In this document: in pieces, positions 7,758-18,878 of the stretch | How positions within the stretch are numbered: the stretch's first letter is position 1 | Layout of the letters: every line of letters starts with the position of its first letter | Assembly: GCA_031835245.1 (NCBI GenBank) | Contig: JAVKOQ010000098.1 | Span: 115,451-179,450, forward strand | Source of the DNA: Balamuthia mandrillaris | Taxonomy: Eukaryota > Discosea > Longamoebia > Balamuthiidae | Direction of reading: 5' to 3' | DNA length: 64,000 nucleotides | Position numbers and translations under genes: made by a program | The notes under the pieces: generated by a model | Databases searched by the model: none | The model's input: only the letters and a program-made list of their open reading frames with translations | Told to the model about the DNA's origin: nothing

Positions 7758-10700
7758 ATGAGTGAGGCAAACGCCTATGACTATTATGGAGAGGGAAGCT
7801 CCACTGACGACTCAGGCACGCCAAGGAGCTTTCAGTTGTCAGACCCTCTTCTAAGCTGTAACTCTTCTCCCGACCTTCAATTTGATCCTCTTCTTCTGCC
7901 TCAAAGTGAGGACGACGAAGACGACGCGTATGATGAAGAACAAGCCGAATATGAAGAGGATTATGAGGATCCTCTTACAGCAAACTTTCAAAAGGAAAGT
8001 AAGAGCCAGGTTGTTGAGTCTTCGCATGGGTCTTCCTCAAAAAAGATGAAAATGAAGAAGAAGCCCGGAAAACCGGGGCTCAGACGGACCAATTCTGCCT
8101 CTGCAGCAAGCAATATGAGGATAACAAAAAAGTCAACCTCACAACCAGTGGGAGGATCCCCCCGAATACCTCCGCGAACTGCTCGAGAGCACTCTTCCGC
8201 TTCCGCTCTGCCTTCACAACAGAGAAAGAGTTCTGCTCCGCCAAGCGGCATACATGTTACCCCACCTTCTCCTCCTGTCGCGTCTGCTAGTTCGAGTTCG
8301 TCAACGGTGAAGGAGGAGGGGGAGAGGACTGCACGCAGAATGGAACGAAGGATGCAGGTCATAAAGGAACTTGTTGCCACGGAAGAGAAATATGTAAACA
8401 GTATCGAAGCGCTCGTTGAGGTGGGCTGTTCAGCTTACCTTCTTTTTCCTTCCTCTGCTTGCATGCTAAGCTAAACTCGAAACAAAAAAGGTTTATCTCC
8501 AAGACCTTAGAGGCAGCCGTTTGTTGGAGGCGGAGGAAGTGGAAATTATGTTCTCCAACATTGAACACATTCTTAAGCTTAACCAGAACCTCCACACCAA
8601 ACTCAAAGAACGAACCACCAGTTGGGAGACCCAGGGAGTTGACCCTTCCAAGCGGGTCCTCTCCGACATCCTCTTATCCGTCGTATGTGTCTTCATCTAT
8701 TTTTTTTAATTTTGTGTTAGATTATTTAATGTTATTCTTATTGTTATTTTATTCTGGATTGAATAACTCAACTTGCTTGTGTTCTTTGTAACGGTTATAC
8801 AGTTCCCATTCATGAAGATATACAGCCAATATTGTACACGGCAGGACAAAGCCACCGAGCTCCGCCTCAAGCTCGTCAAAGAGAACTCCAAATTCAAGTC
8901 CTTTCTCAAAGTAAATCTCTTTTTCCTTCCTTCTTCTGTTGCTTCTTCGTATTGTCTTTTTGCTTCACTTTCTTCCTCTCTCTTCTCTATGTCTGTTTGT
9001 TCTGCTTCGGTCATTGTTGTGAATGCATAAAACAAACAACAAACCAAACACCAAACAGAAAGCACAACAGAACAAGAGATGCAACAACCAAGACCTGGGC
9101 TCCTTTCTCATCATGCCCATCCAACGCATCCCTCGCTACAAGCTCCTCCTGCAGGAGCTCCTCAAGTGCACGCCCGAGGAGCATGCCGACCACAAGGGCC
9201 TGGTAAAGGCGTTTGAGATCATGGACTCCATAGCAACCTTTATAGAGGACAGGCAGCAGAATGGGCAGCCCTTGAACGTGAGGCGGTTGATTGCTGCGCA
9301 TGAACAATTCGGAGAAGTGGAGGTTAGTTTTATCTTTCTTCTCCTCAACAAACAAAAACCCAACTTGAAATAAAAACAAACAAAAAAAAAAAAACAGAGA
9401 ATGATGCAACCTTGGAGGAAATGGGTCAAAGACGGAGAGATAACGGCCGTGGATCGGCTGCGCGCTGCCAACAAGACCCGCCAACTGTGGATCTTCCTGT
9501 TCACCGACATTCTCTGCTTTGCTCGCTTGAAGAGTCGCAGCGGCTCTCTCGCCGTCTCTCCTCGTGGAGAGGAGAGCGATTCGCGTTCTCCTCCGAAATC
9601 TCCAAAGTCTCCAAAATCTCCTCACCACCACTCGCCTTCTCCTCGTTCGAAGAATAAGTTGTTGGCCAACTTGGATATCATCGATCGTGGAGAGAAAGAA
9701 AAGGCAGGAGAAAAAGGAGGAAAGAAGAAGAAAGGATTAAGTCCTGCAGCTTCATTGTCTTCTTTGTCGGATGTGGTTGGAGGAGAGAGAGGAGAGGATG
9801 GAGGTGGAAACGAAGAGGAGACAGATGAGGAATTTGAATTCTTGGGGAAAATGTATTTGTCAGAGGTATGGTTGAGAGATGTAGATGCTGGTAGTGGAGG
9901 AGGGAACACCTTCTTGCTGTACTCCCCGCAGGTGAGCTTCATATTTACCGCTGGTACTGCGGAGGAAAAGAAGGTCTGGATGGATACGCTTGCCTCTACC
10001 ACGGAGACCTATCTCGACAGTAACACTAAGTTCTCTGGTATGTCTTGTGGCTCCTTCCTGCTTCCTTCTTTGTTGTTTACCCTCTTCCTTCATTCTATTG
10101 TTGCAAACAGACCATCGGGCAGAAGTATTAAAAGGGTTACAAGAAAAGCTAAAGAAAATCAATGAAGCACAACAAAGCCAACAACCAATGCACAACGCCG
10201 AAACAGAAATAACAACACAATCTCTAGGGATGGGCATCTACCTTGAAGAAGGAAATGACGAAGATGAGTTGCATGATAACATGTCTCGCATTTTTGGTCC
10301 AAACTTTTTCCAACTGCCGCCCGGACAAAAGGTTGGCATGAGTGCTAACAACAACAAGTCGGAAGAAGGGGATAGCAACAACAGCAGTACTACTACTAAT
10401 GATAACACGAACAACAAGAAAGAAAGTAAGAAAAAGCGAGGCTCGTTGGGAAGAAAGAACAAAACAGTAAATGACTTACGGAAGGCGATGGAAGGGACCG
10501 AAGGCAGCCAGCATCCGCGAAGGGTTCGTTGCTTTTCTTCTTTGCATCATTCATCTCTCTTTGTGTCATGATGTTAAAACGATTCTTTCTGTTGTTGTGT
10601 TATGAACAAAAAGCATTCGAGTTACGGAAAACAACAGAGAGTACTACAAGAGGGCTACCTTTTGGTCTCACGGAGTTCTGGTGGCAGCAGTAACAACACC

Positions 10701-11621
10701 CTCACGCGACGCACCATGACGATTACGCTAAAAAAGAATGCTGGGCAGCATCGATGGAGAAAGCGATACTGCGTCCTTCTGCACGATCGTTTGATGCTCT
10801 ACAAGAGCAAGGAAGACACAAAGATGAGCGACTGCGTCATTCTCAAGAACTGCAAACTCTCCAAAAAGTGTGGCAAGGAAATATTTCCTCCTGGATCTCC
10901 TTCACTTTCTGCTGCCGCTTCTTCTTCTTCATCGTCTTCTGTTTCAGAGATTGCTGAAGTTAATCAAGCGAAGGAGTTGTTTTGCTTCACGGTGAAGGAA
11001 GTGGATGATGTATCCACCTCTTTCCTAGAAGAGAAGGACAGAGAGATTCAACAAACCGCCAGTAACAGTGGAAGAATGCATAGAGATAGGATCAGTCCTC
11101 CTCCCTCTCCCTCTACCTCTTCATCTTCGTCTGTGAGCGTTACAAGTGAGAAAAAGGATAGACCGCCTAAGCGAAGGGTCTTTGCTGCGGAGAGCAAAGA
11201 ATTGATGGAGGAGTGGATGACAAAAGTGGGCACGCAGATACGTACCATGAGAACGCAACAGGAGCAACTTCTCATGTTGGTGGAGCAGCAGCTTCGAGCG
11301 CAGGCCGCTTTCAAGCAACAGCAGCAACAACCAATGCCAAAATCTCCCAAGTCGCCAAAACACGTTTGCTATCTTGCTCCTTATGCTTTTATTCTGCCTC
11401 TGTCTTCCTCTTTCTTCTTTCTTCTTGCTTCTTTCTTCTTCTCTGTTGCTAAAAAACCTGTTCTGTTTTAGAACAAAGGCGAAGATACATTAGCAAGAGA
11501 TGGTTCGCAAAGTCCACGAGGAAGCACATCGCCTAGTCTGTTCCGAAGAAAGACACTAGCAACTTTACCTCGAATCGGGCGCAGCAACTCCTCCAAGTCT
11601 GATATCATCAAACCTGGATGA
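7758..11621 (+). CDS. RhoGEF with DH domain and two PH domains
   Basis: From ATG 7758 a ~200-residue acidic and Ser/Pro-rich N-terminus leads into a DH (Dbl-homology) domain spread over exons: [20 protein letters not shown] (helix 1), [31 protein letters not shown], and [20 protein letters not shown], the conserved CR3 that contacts the GTPase. PH domain 1 follows ([18 protein letters not shown] ... [12 protein letters not shown]). After an Asn/Ser-rich linker, PH domain 2 begins ([30 protein letters not shown] ... LMEEWMTKV). The C-terminus is Ser/Pro-rich and stops at 11621. DH domains catalyse GDP/GTP exchange on Rho/Rac GTPases, and PH domains anchor to phosphoinositides. A DH-PH-PH order is uncommon outside FGD-like proteins, but no FYVE domain is seen. 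It is convergent with the PARP gene. Confidence 0.88.
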
Positions 11622-11738
11622 AACAAAAAACTGAAAAAAAGGTCGAGAAGAAAAACAAAAATACAGACAGAAAGAGAATGTTCACTTTACATAACAGCAA
11701 ATATAAAAGAACCTGTAACTTGTAAGAAAACAAAGTAC

Positions 11739-12167
11739 TTAAGAAACAACGCCCAGAGCGTGCTGTATTTCAGCCAAGAAGGTGGAAGAATCGGTTTGGA
11801 CGTTGGGCGTATTGTAGGCCAGTCCTTGATCGTACACAAAGAAGAAGCGCGTGACAACGTAATCTGGCTCTGGACAGACCCACACTGATCCGCTCTTTCG
11901 CACCGAGCTATGGTTGATGACTGTGCATTTAAAAAAAATAATAATTAGTTTTACAATGTGAAACAAACAAGGAAACGCAAGAAAGAAAGACGGTACCTTC
12001 ACATAAGGCTATACAATAAAAGTTAGAGGTACTAAGAAAACGGTTTGAGCTGGAATCTCCCGAGGAAGATGAAGCGGTGTTATTGCTATGACCCTAAGAT
12101 AAGATCATTGATGACGTTAAGTATTTGTTGAACAAAAAAAACAAACAAGCAAGCAAGCAAGATGAAG

Positions 12168-12208
<41 letters not shown>

Positions 12209-12849
12209 GATAGAAGGAGAGATGGGGGAAAAGAACCCGTCTTGAAATTCCGCGCCCGTGCATCTGAGAATAGCCAAAGCTTGTCGTGGAATGAGGTGAT
12301 AAATAAATACCAGCACCATAGGCAGCACCGTTGAGTTGTAATTTGGTTCCACTTGCGTTCTTTAGTCCCATTCTGTCGTTTAAAGTGAGTTTTGTTGCAA
12401 AAGAGAGAAGAGAAATGCATGTGGAAAAGAAACGAGATGAGTAAAGATGAAAACCTTAAAATACAGTGCCAATTTTCCACTCTAGAACCATGAAAGGCAA
12501 AGACAGATCCATGTTGTGCTTTTAACTCTCTGAATTTTTCTTCCTTTTCAGGAGGACTGCTCAAAAGTACGTATTGATAGGGTGTGTTCATGGACGGAAT
12601 GTGCTGTAATTACAATCGTAAAAACCTGTTGTTAGCTCCAAAAATACAAGCGAAAAAAATAAGAGAGCAGGTGAGAGGGACTATACCCTGCTCTTTGAAA
12701 GCTTAACGATGTGTGAACGATTGCTAGAGATAATCCATTGGAGAAGAGGATAAGCCAACCGATCCACCCTATCCAATTGATCTTTCATTGAGAGACAATC
12801 CTGCATAAACAAAGAAAATCACAATACATAGTCAAAAATCATCGGAGGG

Positions 12850-12901
<52 letters not shown>

Positions 12902-14623
12902 CGAACCGCTGCTTGCGACAAGTTATGCACAGTAGGGAAACTGGTCAGCAGCTTCTTCAGCAATGAAAAGTTCTTGTCCTTTGGGCTCAAGATAACCTTC
13001 TTAGGGTTATCCGGATCAAACAACGTTGGGAACGGATCAAAGATGTCAGTGGCTCTGCCCGAGTTGGCCGCAGCGGTGGCCATGCAAATGAGCAGGTCCA
13101 CCACTTCAGCTTGTGTGGCGATCTCATCGGCAGCGTCGGACATGACCCCCAGCTGCTGGAAGGAGAAACAACAGAGCTCTCGGCTGCAAACGGCTGGCTT
13201 CAACATGGCCCCTCCAGCAAAGACGTGCGGCCGATCGCAGATAACACAATAGTTGCTCAGAGTGGGGATGCGATTCAGGAGATACTCCAACACTTGAACC
13301 AAGAAGCCTTGTTTCCGGTCCGGAATGCAGCTTCGCACATCCGCCATCGCTGACATTTCGTTTTGTTCCCAATCGGCCAATGGATTTGCCGAGGCAGATT
13401 CTTCTTCGTCGGTGGGAATAAAACGACCACGTTTCGGTTGATGATGGTTGCGTTTTTGTTGTCTTCGAGAGAGAACGGCTTTGTCTGTGTATCGCTCTGG
13501 TGAGGAGAGAAGGTTTTGAAGAGCTTCTTCCAAGCCACCGGAGCTTTCTCTCAAGGCGTTCTTAGCGAGCTCCAAGGAGAAACCCATTTCAAGAAGATTG
13601 GCTACATCACCATCTCTCCCTGGTTCCAATGGTTCTTCAGAAGGTGGAATCAACTCTGCTTCTACTTGTTTGTCCTTTGTGGACGCTGTTGGAAGGCCAC
13701 CGCGTGAGCTGCGAAGGCCTTTGTCTTTCACATTCCACTGTTCCTTACAGAAGTTTTGAACGATTTGCGTGAGTTGGCTGCCCAGTCGAAACTTTGTCTT
13801 TGTATTCTGAAATACTTCCACCTATTTATTAAGAGAAGTTAAGTACGAATGGAAGGAGGAAAGAAAAGAGAATAAGAAATGAAACGAATACAAATAAAAA
13901 CGTTCAGTACCTTTGGCGGAGAAACAGCAGAAAGATAAGCGGACGGGGAGAGACCAATACGAATGATAACAGGGGCGAACGGATCAAAGCCCCATGCCTG
14001 AGCGATGCTCTCACCCAAGAAGCTTGCATCCAAATGCAACTCCACTTCTAGCGTGTCAATAGCGGTGAAGTCTCGTTTGCTGAAGCTGCGTGATCCATAC
14101 TTCTTGATGAAGAGATCAATGTCCTTTTGTAGTAGAGGAGATGTCTCTTCGGCGGCAAAGCCTATTGCTTCTGCTTCCTCTTCATCGTAATAATCTTCTG
14201 CCTCCTCCTCTTCCTCCTCCTCCTCTTCTCCATATTCCTCTCTGTCTTCTTCGCCTTCTTCTTCATCCATTGCTTGCTTTGGCTCGTCATCCTCCCCGTC
14301 GTGCCTTGTGTTGGCTTGTTTGCTCTTGCCTTTATCTTTGCTCTCCTGATGTTAGATAATTGTTAGTGGTACTGTTAAATACTTAAAAACAAACAAGCAA
14401 GTGTGAAAGGAGAATACCCACCAGCTCATCCATATTAATACCTGTAGCAGGAGCCTCTATGCCGGCTCGCATGCATTGCTCTGGATGTTTTTTAAATTAC
14501 AAATATAAGCAATTAACTTGTTGATGGACGTATGAAAGACAGAAGTTGGTAACTACAAGCAGAGAAGAAGGAAGCAGGAGACGCAGAGAAAGAACGAAGA
14601 GAGAACAAGAGAACAGCGTGATG

Positions 14624-14667
<44 letters not shown>

Positions 14668-15202
14668 ACGATGAAGAGAAGAGAAGAGAACGACGAAGAA
14701 TAAAAAGAGAAGCATAGAAGAAGAGCGACGAGTAGTGTAACCAAAAACAAACAAACATGGAACAATACCTTGAACGATTTGGTGAATGACCGCAGGAAGT
14801 CTGCCGCTAAAGTCTTTAGGCTCACTCGTATCAGAGTACAAGGTACAAGTGCCTGCACAGTGCAACCCAACAACGTTAAAACAAAAAAGACTTACAAAGA
14901 AGTTGACCAAAAACCTCGAAACATACCTGGATAGTCATCGCCACACAACAGAGTAAAAGGCACTGGTTTACCGTCCCAACAGTCAAAGGTGAAGGCCAGT
15001 GTCTCTCCCTCCCATTCCAAATCTTTTATTTTTTTGTTTGTTTGATGGCAGCTTTGGTAATCAGCGAAAGAGAGAGAAGTGCAGTTCTTTTAAAAAAAGA
15101 GAAAAAATGAAAAGAAGAAGAACCTCGTAAGAGAGAGCCAGGCTGCGAATAAAACTCTTTCACGCTGGCCACGTCTTGGCGCAACAGCCTCCTTCCCGCC
15201 AT
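11739..15202 (-). CDS. PARP6/PARP8-type mono-ADP-ribosyltransferase with UBA domain
   Basis: A multi-exon gene from ATG 15202. The N-terminal exons (DVASVKEFYSQPGSLLR, LAFTFDCWDGKPVPFTLLCG, LPAVIHQIVQ) resemble an RWD/UBC-like fold. An acidic segment follows, then a UBA domain (VANLLEMGFSLELAKNALRE, LEEALQNLL). The Cys-rich PARP6/8 signature is strong: YCVICDRPHVFAGGAMLKP, VCSRELCCFSFQQLGVMSDA, AEVVDLLICMA. The catalytic domain has FAFHGSRVENWHCILR, LNGAAYGAGIYLSPHSTTSF and DYVVTRFFFVYD. The His (HGS) and Tyr (YGAGIY) of the NAD pocket are present and the catalytic Glu position is not Glu, consistent with mono-ADP-ribosylation. Introns carry GA arrays on the + strand. A UBA inside this family is noteworthy. 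Confidence 0.9.
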
Positions 15203-15579
15203 CCCTTGCTCTCAGCTTCACTACTCTATTTTTTTTTGGTGAATTAAACAAAGAGAAAAAGCGAGGAATTGGGTAGAATCAAAAAGAATCCAACCGCTCT
15301 CGCGCAAAAAATGTACTTCGGGTTGGGACATAACTCCTGTTATCCAAGTACCGCTCCGAAAGTCCTCTTGGAATAATTATTAACATTTAGTTGGAATTTT
15401 TCTTCGAAAATTTTTGCCGAATATATTATATCTGTTTCCGTTTCCACCTTTTAAAGAGATTTTAAAATCAACCTAATAGTTTGATGTTGCTTTCTTTTCC
15501 TTTTTGGTTATTTTTTTTCGAATTTACCAACGAAAAAGAGAAGAAAAAGTATTGAGAGAGAGACAGAAGGCAACACGAC
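15203..15579. promoter_or_regulatory. Divergent promoter region (PARP / coiled-coil protein)
   Basis: 377 bp between two divergent start codons. No coding content. It contains AATCAACCTAATAG at 15466-15479, a 14-mer also found at 40032-40045 upstream of another plus-strand start. AT-rich blocks lie near 15370-15430. Confidence 0.4.
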
Positions 15580-15996
15580 ATGGCAGACAAGAGCAAAGAG
15601 AGCAGCAGCAGCACCACGACCACCACCATCACCACCAGCGGAAGCACCACGCCGTTGGAACAAACGAGTGCCCCCTCCACCCCCGTTGGACAAAAGAGGA
15701 AGCGCGCCTCCTCGACCGTTGGTGAAGGGGACAGTGGCGTGACGGCAGCCGTGGAGAAGAAGAGGCTGGAAATGCTGAGGGACAAAAAGGCAAAGAAGCT
15801 GAAGAAACGGTCCAAGAAGCTCGAGGACAAGAAGAAGACCATCGTGGAGCTGGAAGCCAAGCTCGAGAGGAAGAAGTCCAAGTTGAAGAGACGCCAGGAA
15901 AAGTATGAGCACAAGAAGGCCGCTCTCCAGGAGGTAGAGGACGCCCTCAAGGCTTCCTCTGCTGAGGGTGGCCCAGAAAAAAGGAAGCAACAGTGA
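15580..15996 (+). CDS. Small lysine-rich coiled-coil protein, unknown function
   Basis: A single-exon 138-residue protein. Residues 1-50 are Ser/Thr-rich, residues ~35-45 contain a basic patch GQKRKRA, and residues ~58-125 form one continuous charged helix (KKRLEMLRDKKAKKLKKRSK, then ELEAKLERKKSKLKRRQEKY) with heptad leucines. The composition suggests a nuclear or nucleolar helical protein. I do not recognise a family. The ATG is the first in the frame and follows a purine-rich leader. Confidence 0.6.
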   Translation: MADKSKESSSSTTTTTITTSGSTTPLEQTSAPSTPVGQKRKRASSTVGEGDSGVTAAVEKKRLEMLRDKKAKKLKKRSKKLEDKKKTIVELEAKLERKKSKLKRRQEKYEHKKAALQEVEDALKASSAEGGPEKRKQQ

Positions 15997-16084
15997 TGAA
16001 GCAAAGCAAAGATAGCCGTTGTCTCTCCTTTCACTCACTCCATTTTGTTCATAACTCTGCAAACCATTTTTAAAAAGAAAGCAG

Positions 16085-16160
16085 CATTACTTCGTGTCGT
16101 CATGATATTTTATGGTCTCGCGTCCTCGCTCATGTCTATTTTTCGTGTCGTCATGTAAAA
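16085..16160 (+). promoter_or_regulatory. Direct repeat TTCGTGTCGTCATG upstream of the MIT gene
   Basis: TTCGTGTCGTCATG occurs at 16091-16104 and 16143-16156, 90-150 bp before the ATG at 16243. The core GTGTCG resembles the GTGTCGACA motif of other promoters in the window. A regulatory role is inferred. Confidence 0.35.
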
Positions 16161-16242
16161 TTTTGAATTCTCACGTCCATAACACACTTAATGATGCAAT
16201 ACAAGAAAAAATTTCAAACAAAAAGAAAAGAAGAGAACTGGT

Positions 16243-18473
16243 ATGACCGAAGCGGAAGGGTTGGTCCGTGCAGCGCTTGCTGCTGCCAACGTGGTACTGC
16301 TTTGCTTTGCTTTCCTTTCTTCTGCTTTGCTTTGCTTTCTTCTCTCTCTCTCTCTCTCTCTTTATAGAAAATAATATTTTAAACAAATAATAAAAAAGGC
16401 GGTGCAAGAAGACCATAACGGCCATTACCGGGAAGCGGCCGAACGCTATGGGGAAGCCATCAGGGCATTGGAACAGGTCCTTGCCACGCGGGGCTTGCCC
16501 GGCGAAGTTCAAACCATCGTTTCAGAAAAGGTGAATACCTACAAGACGCGACAGCAAGCGCTTTCTTCGTTCAGGTTGGAGCTTTTGCTCTCTTTTTTTT
16601 TTGTTCGTTCTCTGTAATGCCTCGTGATCTCTTTGCTGTTGTCTCTTCGTTTCTGTCCTTTGTCCTCTCTTTTCTTCTTCGTCATCCTTTTCTTTCTTTT
16701 TTCTTTTACTTGTTCGTTTTCGTTTTCTTTTTCTTTTTTCTTTTTTTCTCTCTCTCTCCTTCCGCCTTCCCTTCTATCTTCTTGTTGACGTTTTACCTCT
16801 TCCTTGTGCCTTCTGCCTTCTTTCATTTTCATCCATCCACCCATCCTCAGTGCTGCCAACCAATCCTCCTCCACCAAGGCAAAGGGTCAGCCTCCTCCGC
16901 TGCCCGGTCTTCCTCCAAGGAAGAAACCACCACCAGCACTCCCTCTCCCTATTCCCACTTCCACGCCCACTCCCGCTCCCGCTCCCGCTTCCACTTTGAC
17001 TTCAACCACCACCACCTTGCCTACCCGTGCCCCATCGGGAACTGTTTCCCGTCCACACGCCGTCTCAGCTTCTGGCTTGAAGCCGGTCATGAAAGCCTAT
17101 GAAGTGATCTTTGAGGAACTCCCGCTTCCTCCTAAACCGGTTTCCTTTCCTCCCATTCTGTCTCTCTCTCTCTCGCTCTCCCCCTCTCTCTCGCTCGTTC
17201 TTCTCTTCTGTTTGTCCTCTTTGTAATGGTTCGTTCTTCAAAAGACGACCCCGTTGCTTTCAGCTGCCCCAGCGGATACTGCCAAACGGCCATTTTGGTT
17301 TATGCAGATTTTGAGCAAAACCATCAACGACGGCGCTTTTGTCACCCCAAAGCTCTACGTCCCGCGCAACGTCTGGTCCGTTCTCTTTTCTTTCTGCTTT
17401 CAGCGCTCTTCTTTCTTCTGCATTCTTCTTTTATGATTTCTTTTTTCATATCCCTTTTATATACTTATATTATTTTATTTGGTTGTTTATTTGTTGTTGT
17501 TATTTGGGCAGGTATCAGCCTGGTCTCAAGTTTTCAGCGATACAACAGAAAGTTGGGGCCCTGGAGTCCGTCTCTGAAGCCATTTGTCGGCTGCAAATGT
17601 TAGAGCCTGATAATTTCAGCAAAGCCATCAAAGTATTTCTTTTCACCTTCCTCGCTTCTCCTCTCTTTTCTGCTTCTTCTCCGCTGTTTCTCCGCTTCTC
17701 TTTGTCTGTGTTCTTCGCTCTTCCCTTCGCTTTTCTTCTCTCTTACTCTTTTCTTGCTAAAAACAAAATAGGTGTTTGAGGAGGTATATGCTGAGATGCT
17801 AAGTATACAAAACGTGTTGGCGAGGCACTTCTCTTTCATCAAAGAAACAAAGTCGGTGGAAAAGAAAGGCCTTTTCAAGAACATAGGTTCTGGCATCAGC
17901 AAGGGTGCTGGACGGCTAAAAACGAACCTTTCTGCTGGTCACAGGTAAGTCTTTGTTGTTTATTTTTGTTTTGCCAAGGAAAAAACGAAAAAGTGAATGT
18001 CACATTAATGTTCTTTGCTAAACAGAGACGAACAACATTTTTATGTAGAACTTATTCAAGATATTTGTGAAAGAGGAATCCTTTTAGGTTCGTGCTCTTT
18101 CCTCCTGTCCTTCTCACTTGTATTCTTCTTTGCTCTACTTTCTTACATTCTCTCCTTTCTTCTTTCCTTCTTCATTCTTCTTCCTCCTTTCTTTCTTTTT
18201 TTTTTCCTTTCCTTCTTCTACCTTCCTCTTCCGTTCTCTTACTCACACACCAAAAAAAAAACACACATTACAGAGGAGTGGTTGGCACGGTTTGAAGGAG
18301 CAAAGCAACAGCAACAACAATACGCAACCGAGGGACACGAGCTGCTCATCAAGATCAGCGAATTCTTCGAGGAGGTCGTCCTGGCGTTCGTGTTGCGCGA
18401 CCTCGAGGCCAGTCTTCAGCGTTACATCCGAAAGAGCGCGGAGAGCTTCTTGTCTTACGTTCATCTTGCCTGA
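16243..18473 (+). CDS. MIT-domain protein, ESCRT/endosome-related, otherwise unknown
   Basis: The N-terminus spliced across a CT-rich intron reads MTEAEGLVRAALAAANV then AVQEDHNGHYREAAERYGEA and IRALEQVL, a MIT three-helix bundle of the kind that binds ESCRT-III tails. A long Pro/Thr linker follows. The C-terminal half, in six short exons, is helical (QPGLKFSAIQQKVGALESVS, FEEVYAEMLSIQNVLARHFS, KKGLFKNIGSGISKGAGRLK, EFFEEVVLAFVLRDLEASLQ). I do not recognise the C-terminal domain. The KKGLFKNIGSGISKG patch is basic-amphipathic and could touch membrane. It stops at 18473. A role in endosomal sorting is inferred from the MIT domain only. Confidence 0.7.
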
Positions 18474-18800
18474 AAACGAATGAAAAAAAAAAGAAGGAAT
18501 GCACCCTCTTTTTTTTTTTTCCTTCCTTCCATTCTCTATTTTTTATTTTTTCAAACATGTACTTTATTTTATTTTTTTTCGTAGAAAAGAAAGGGCTATA
18601 ACACAACAATGCAAACACTCCACCAATGCATGCAATAAAGAGAGCTACCAAGAAAGCAAGAAAGAATGAAAGAAAGAAACGACAAAGCAGGGGAAAATAA
18701 TTATAATAAATAGTATATATAATAGGTTGATAAACAACGGAAGAAAAATATCCTAATTTGAGGAAAATATGTCGACATATGAGGTTTACTCCGTGACGTC
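18474..18800. promoter_or_regulatory. Spacer and promoter before the surface-protein gene
   Basis: No coding content. Contains T-rich and A-rich stretches, a TGTCGACA palindrome at 18770-18777, and a consensus CRE-like TGACGTCA at 18794-18801 whose last A is the first base of an in-frame ATG. This supports initiation at a later ATG (18846 or 18879). Confidence 0.5.
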
Positions 18801-18878
18801 ATGAGAGGAAGACAGAGAAAAAAAGAGAGAGAAGAGAGAAAAGTAATGCTTCTCTCTGGCAACACGTCCCACAACAAC

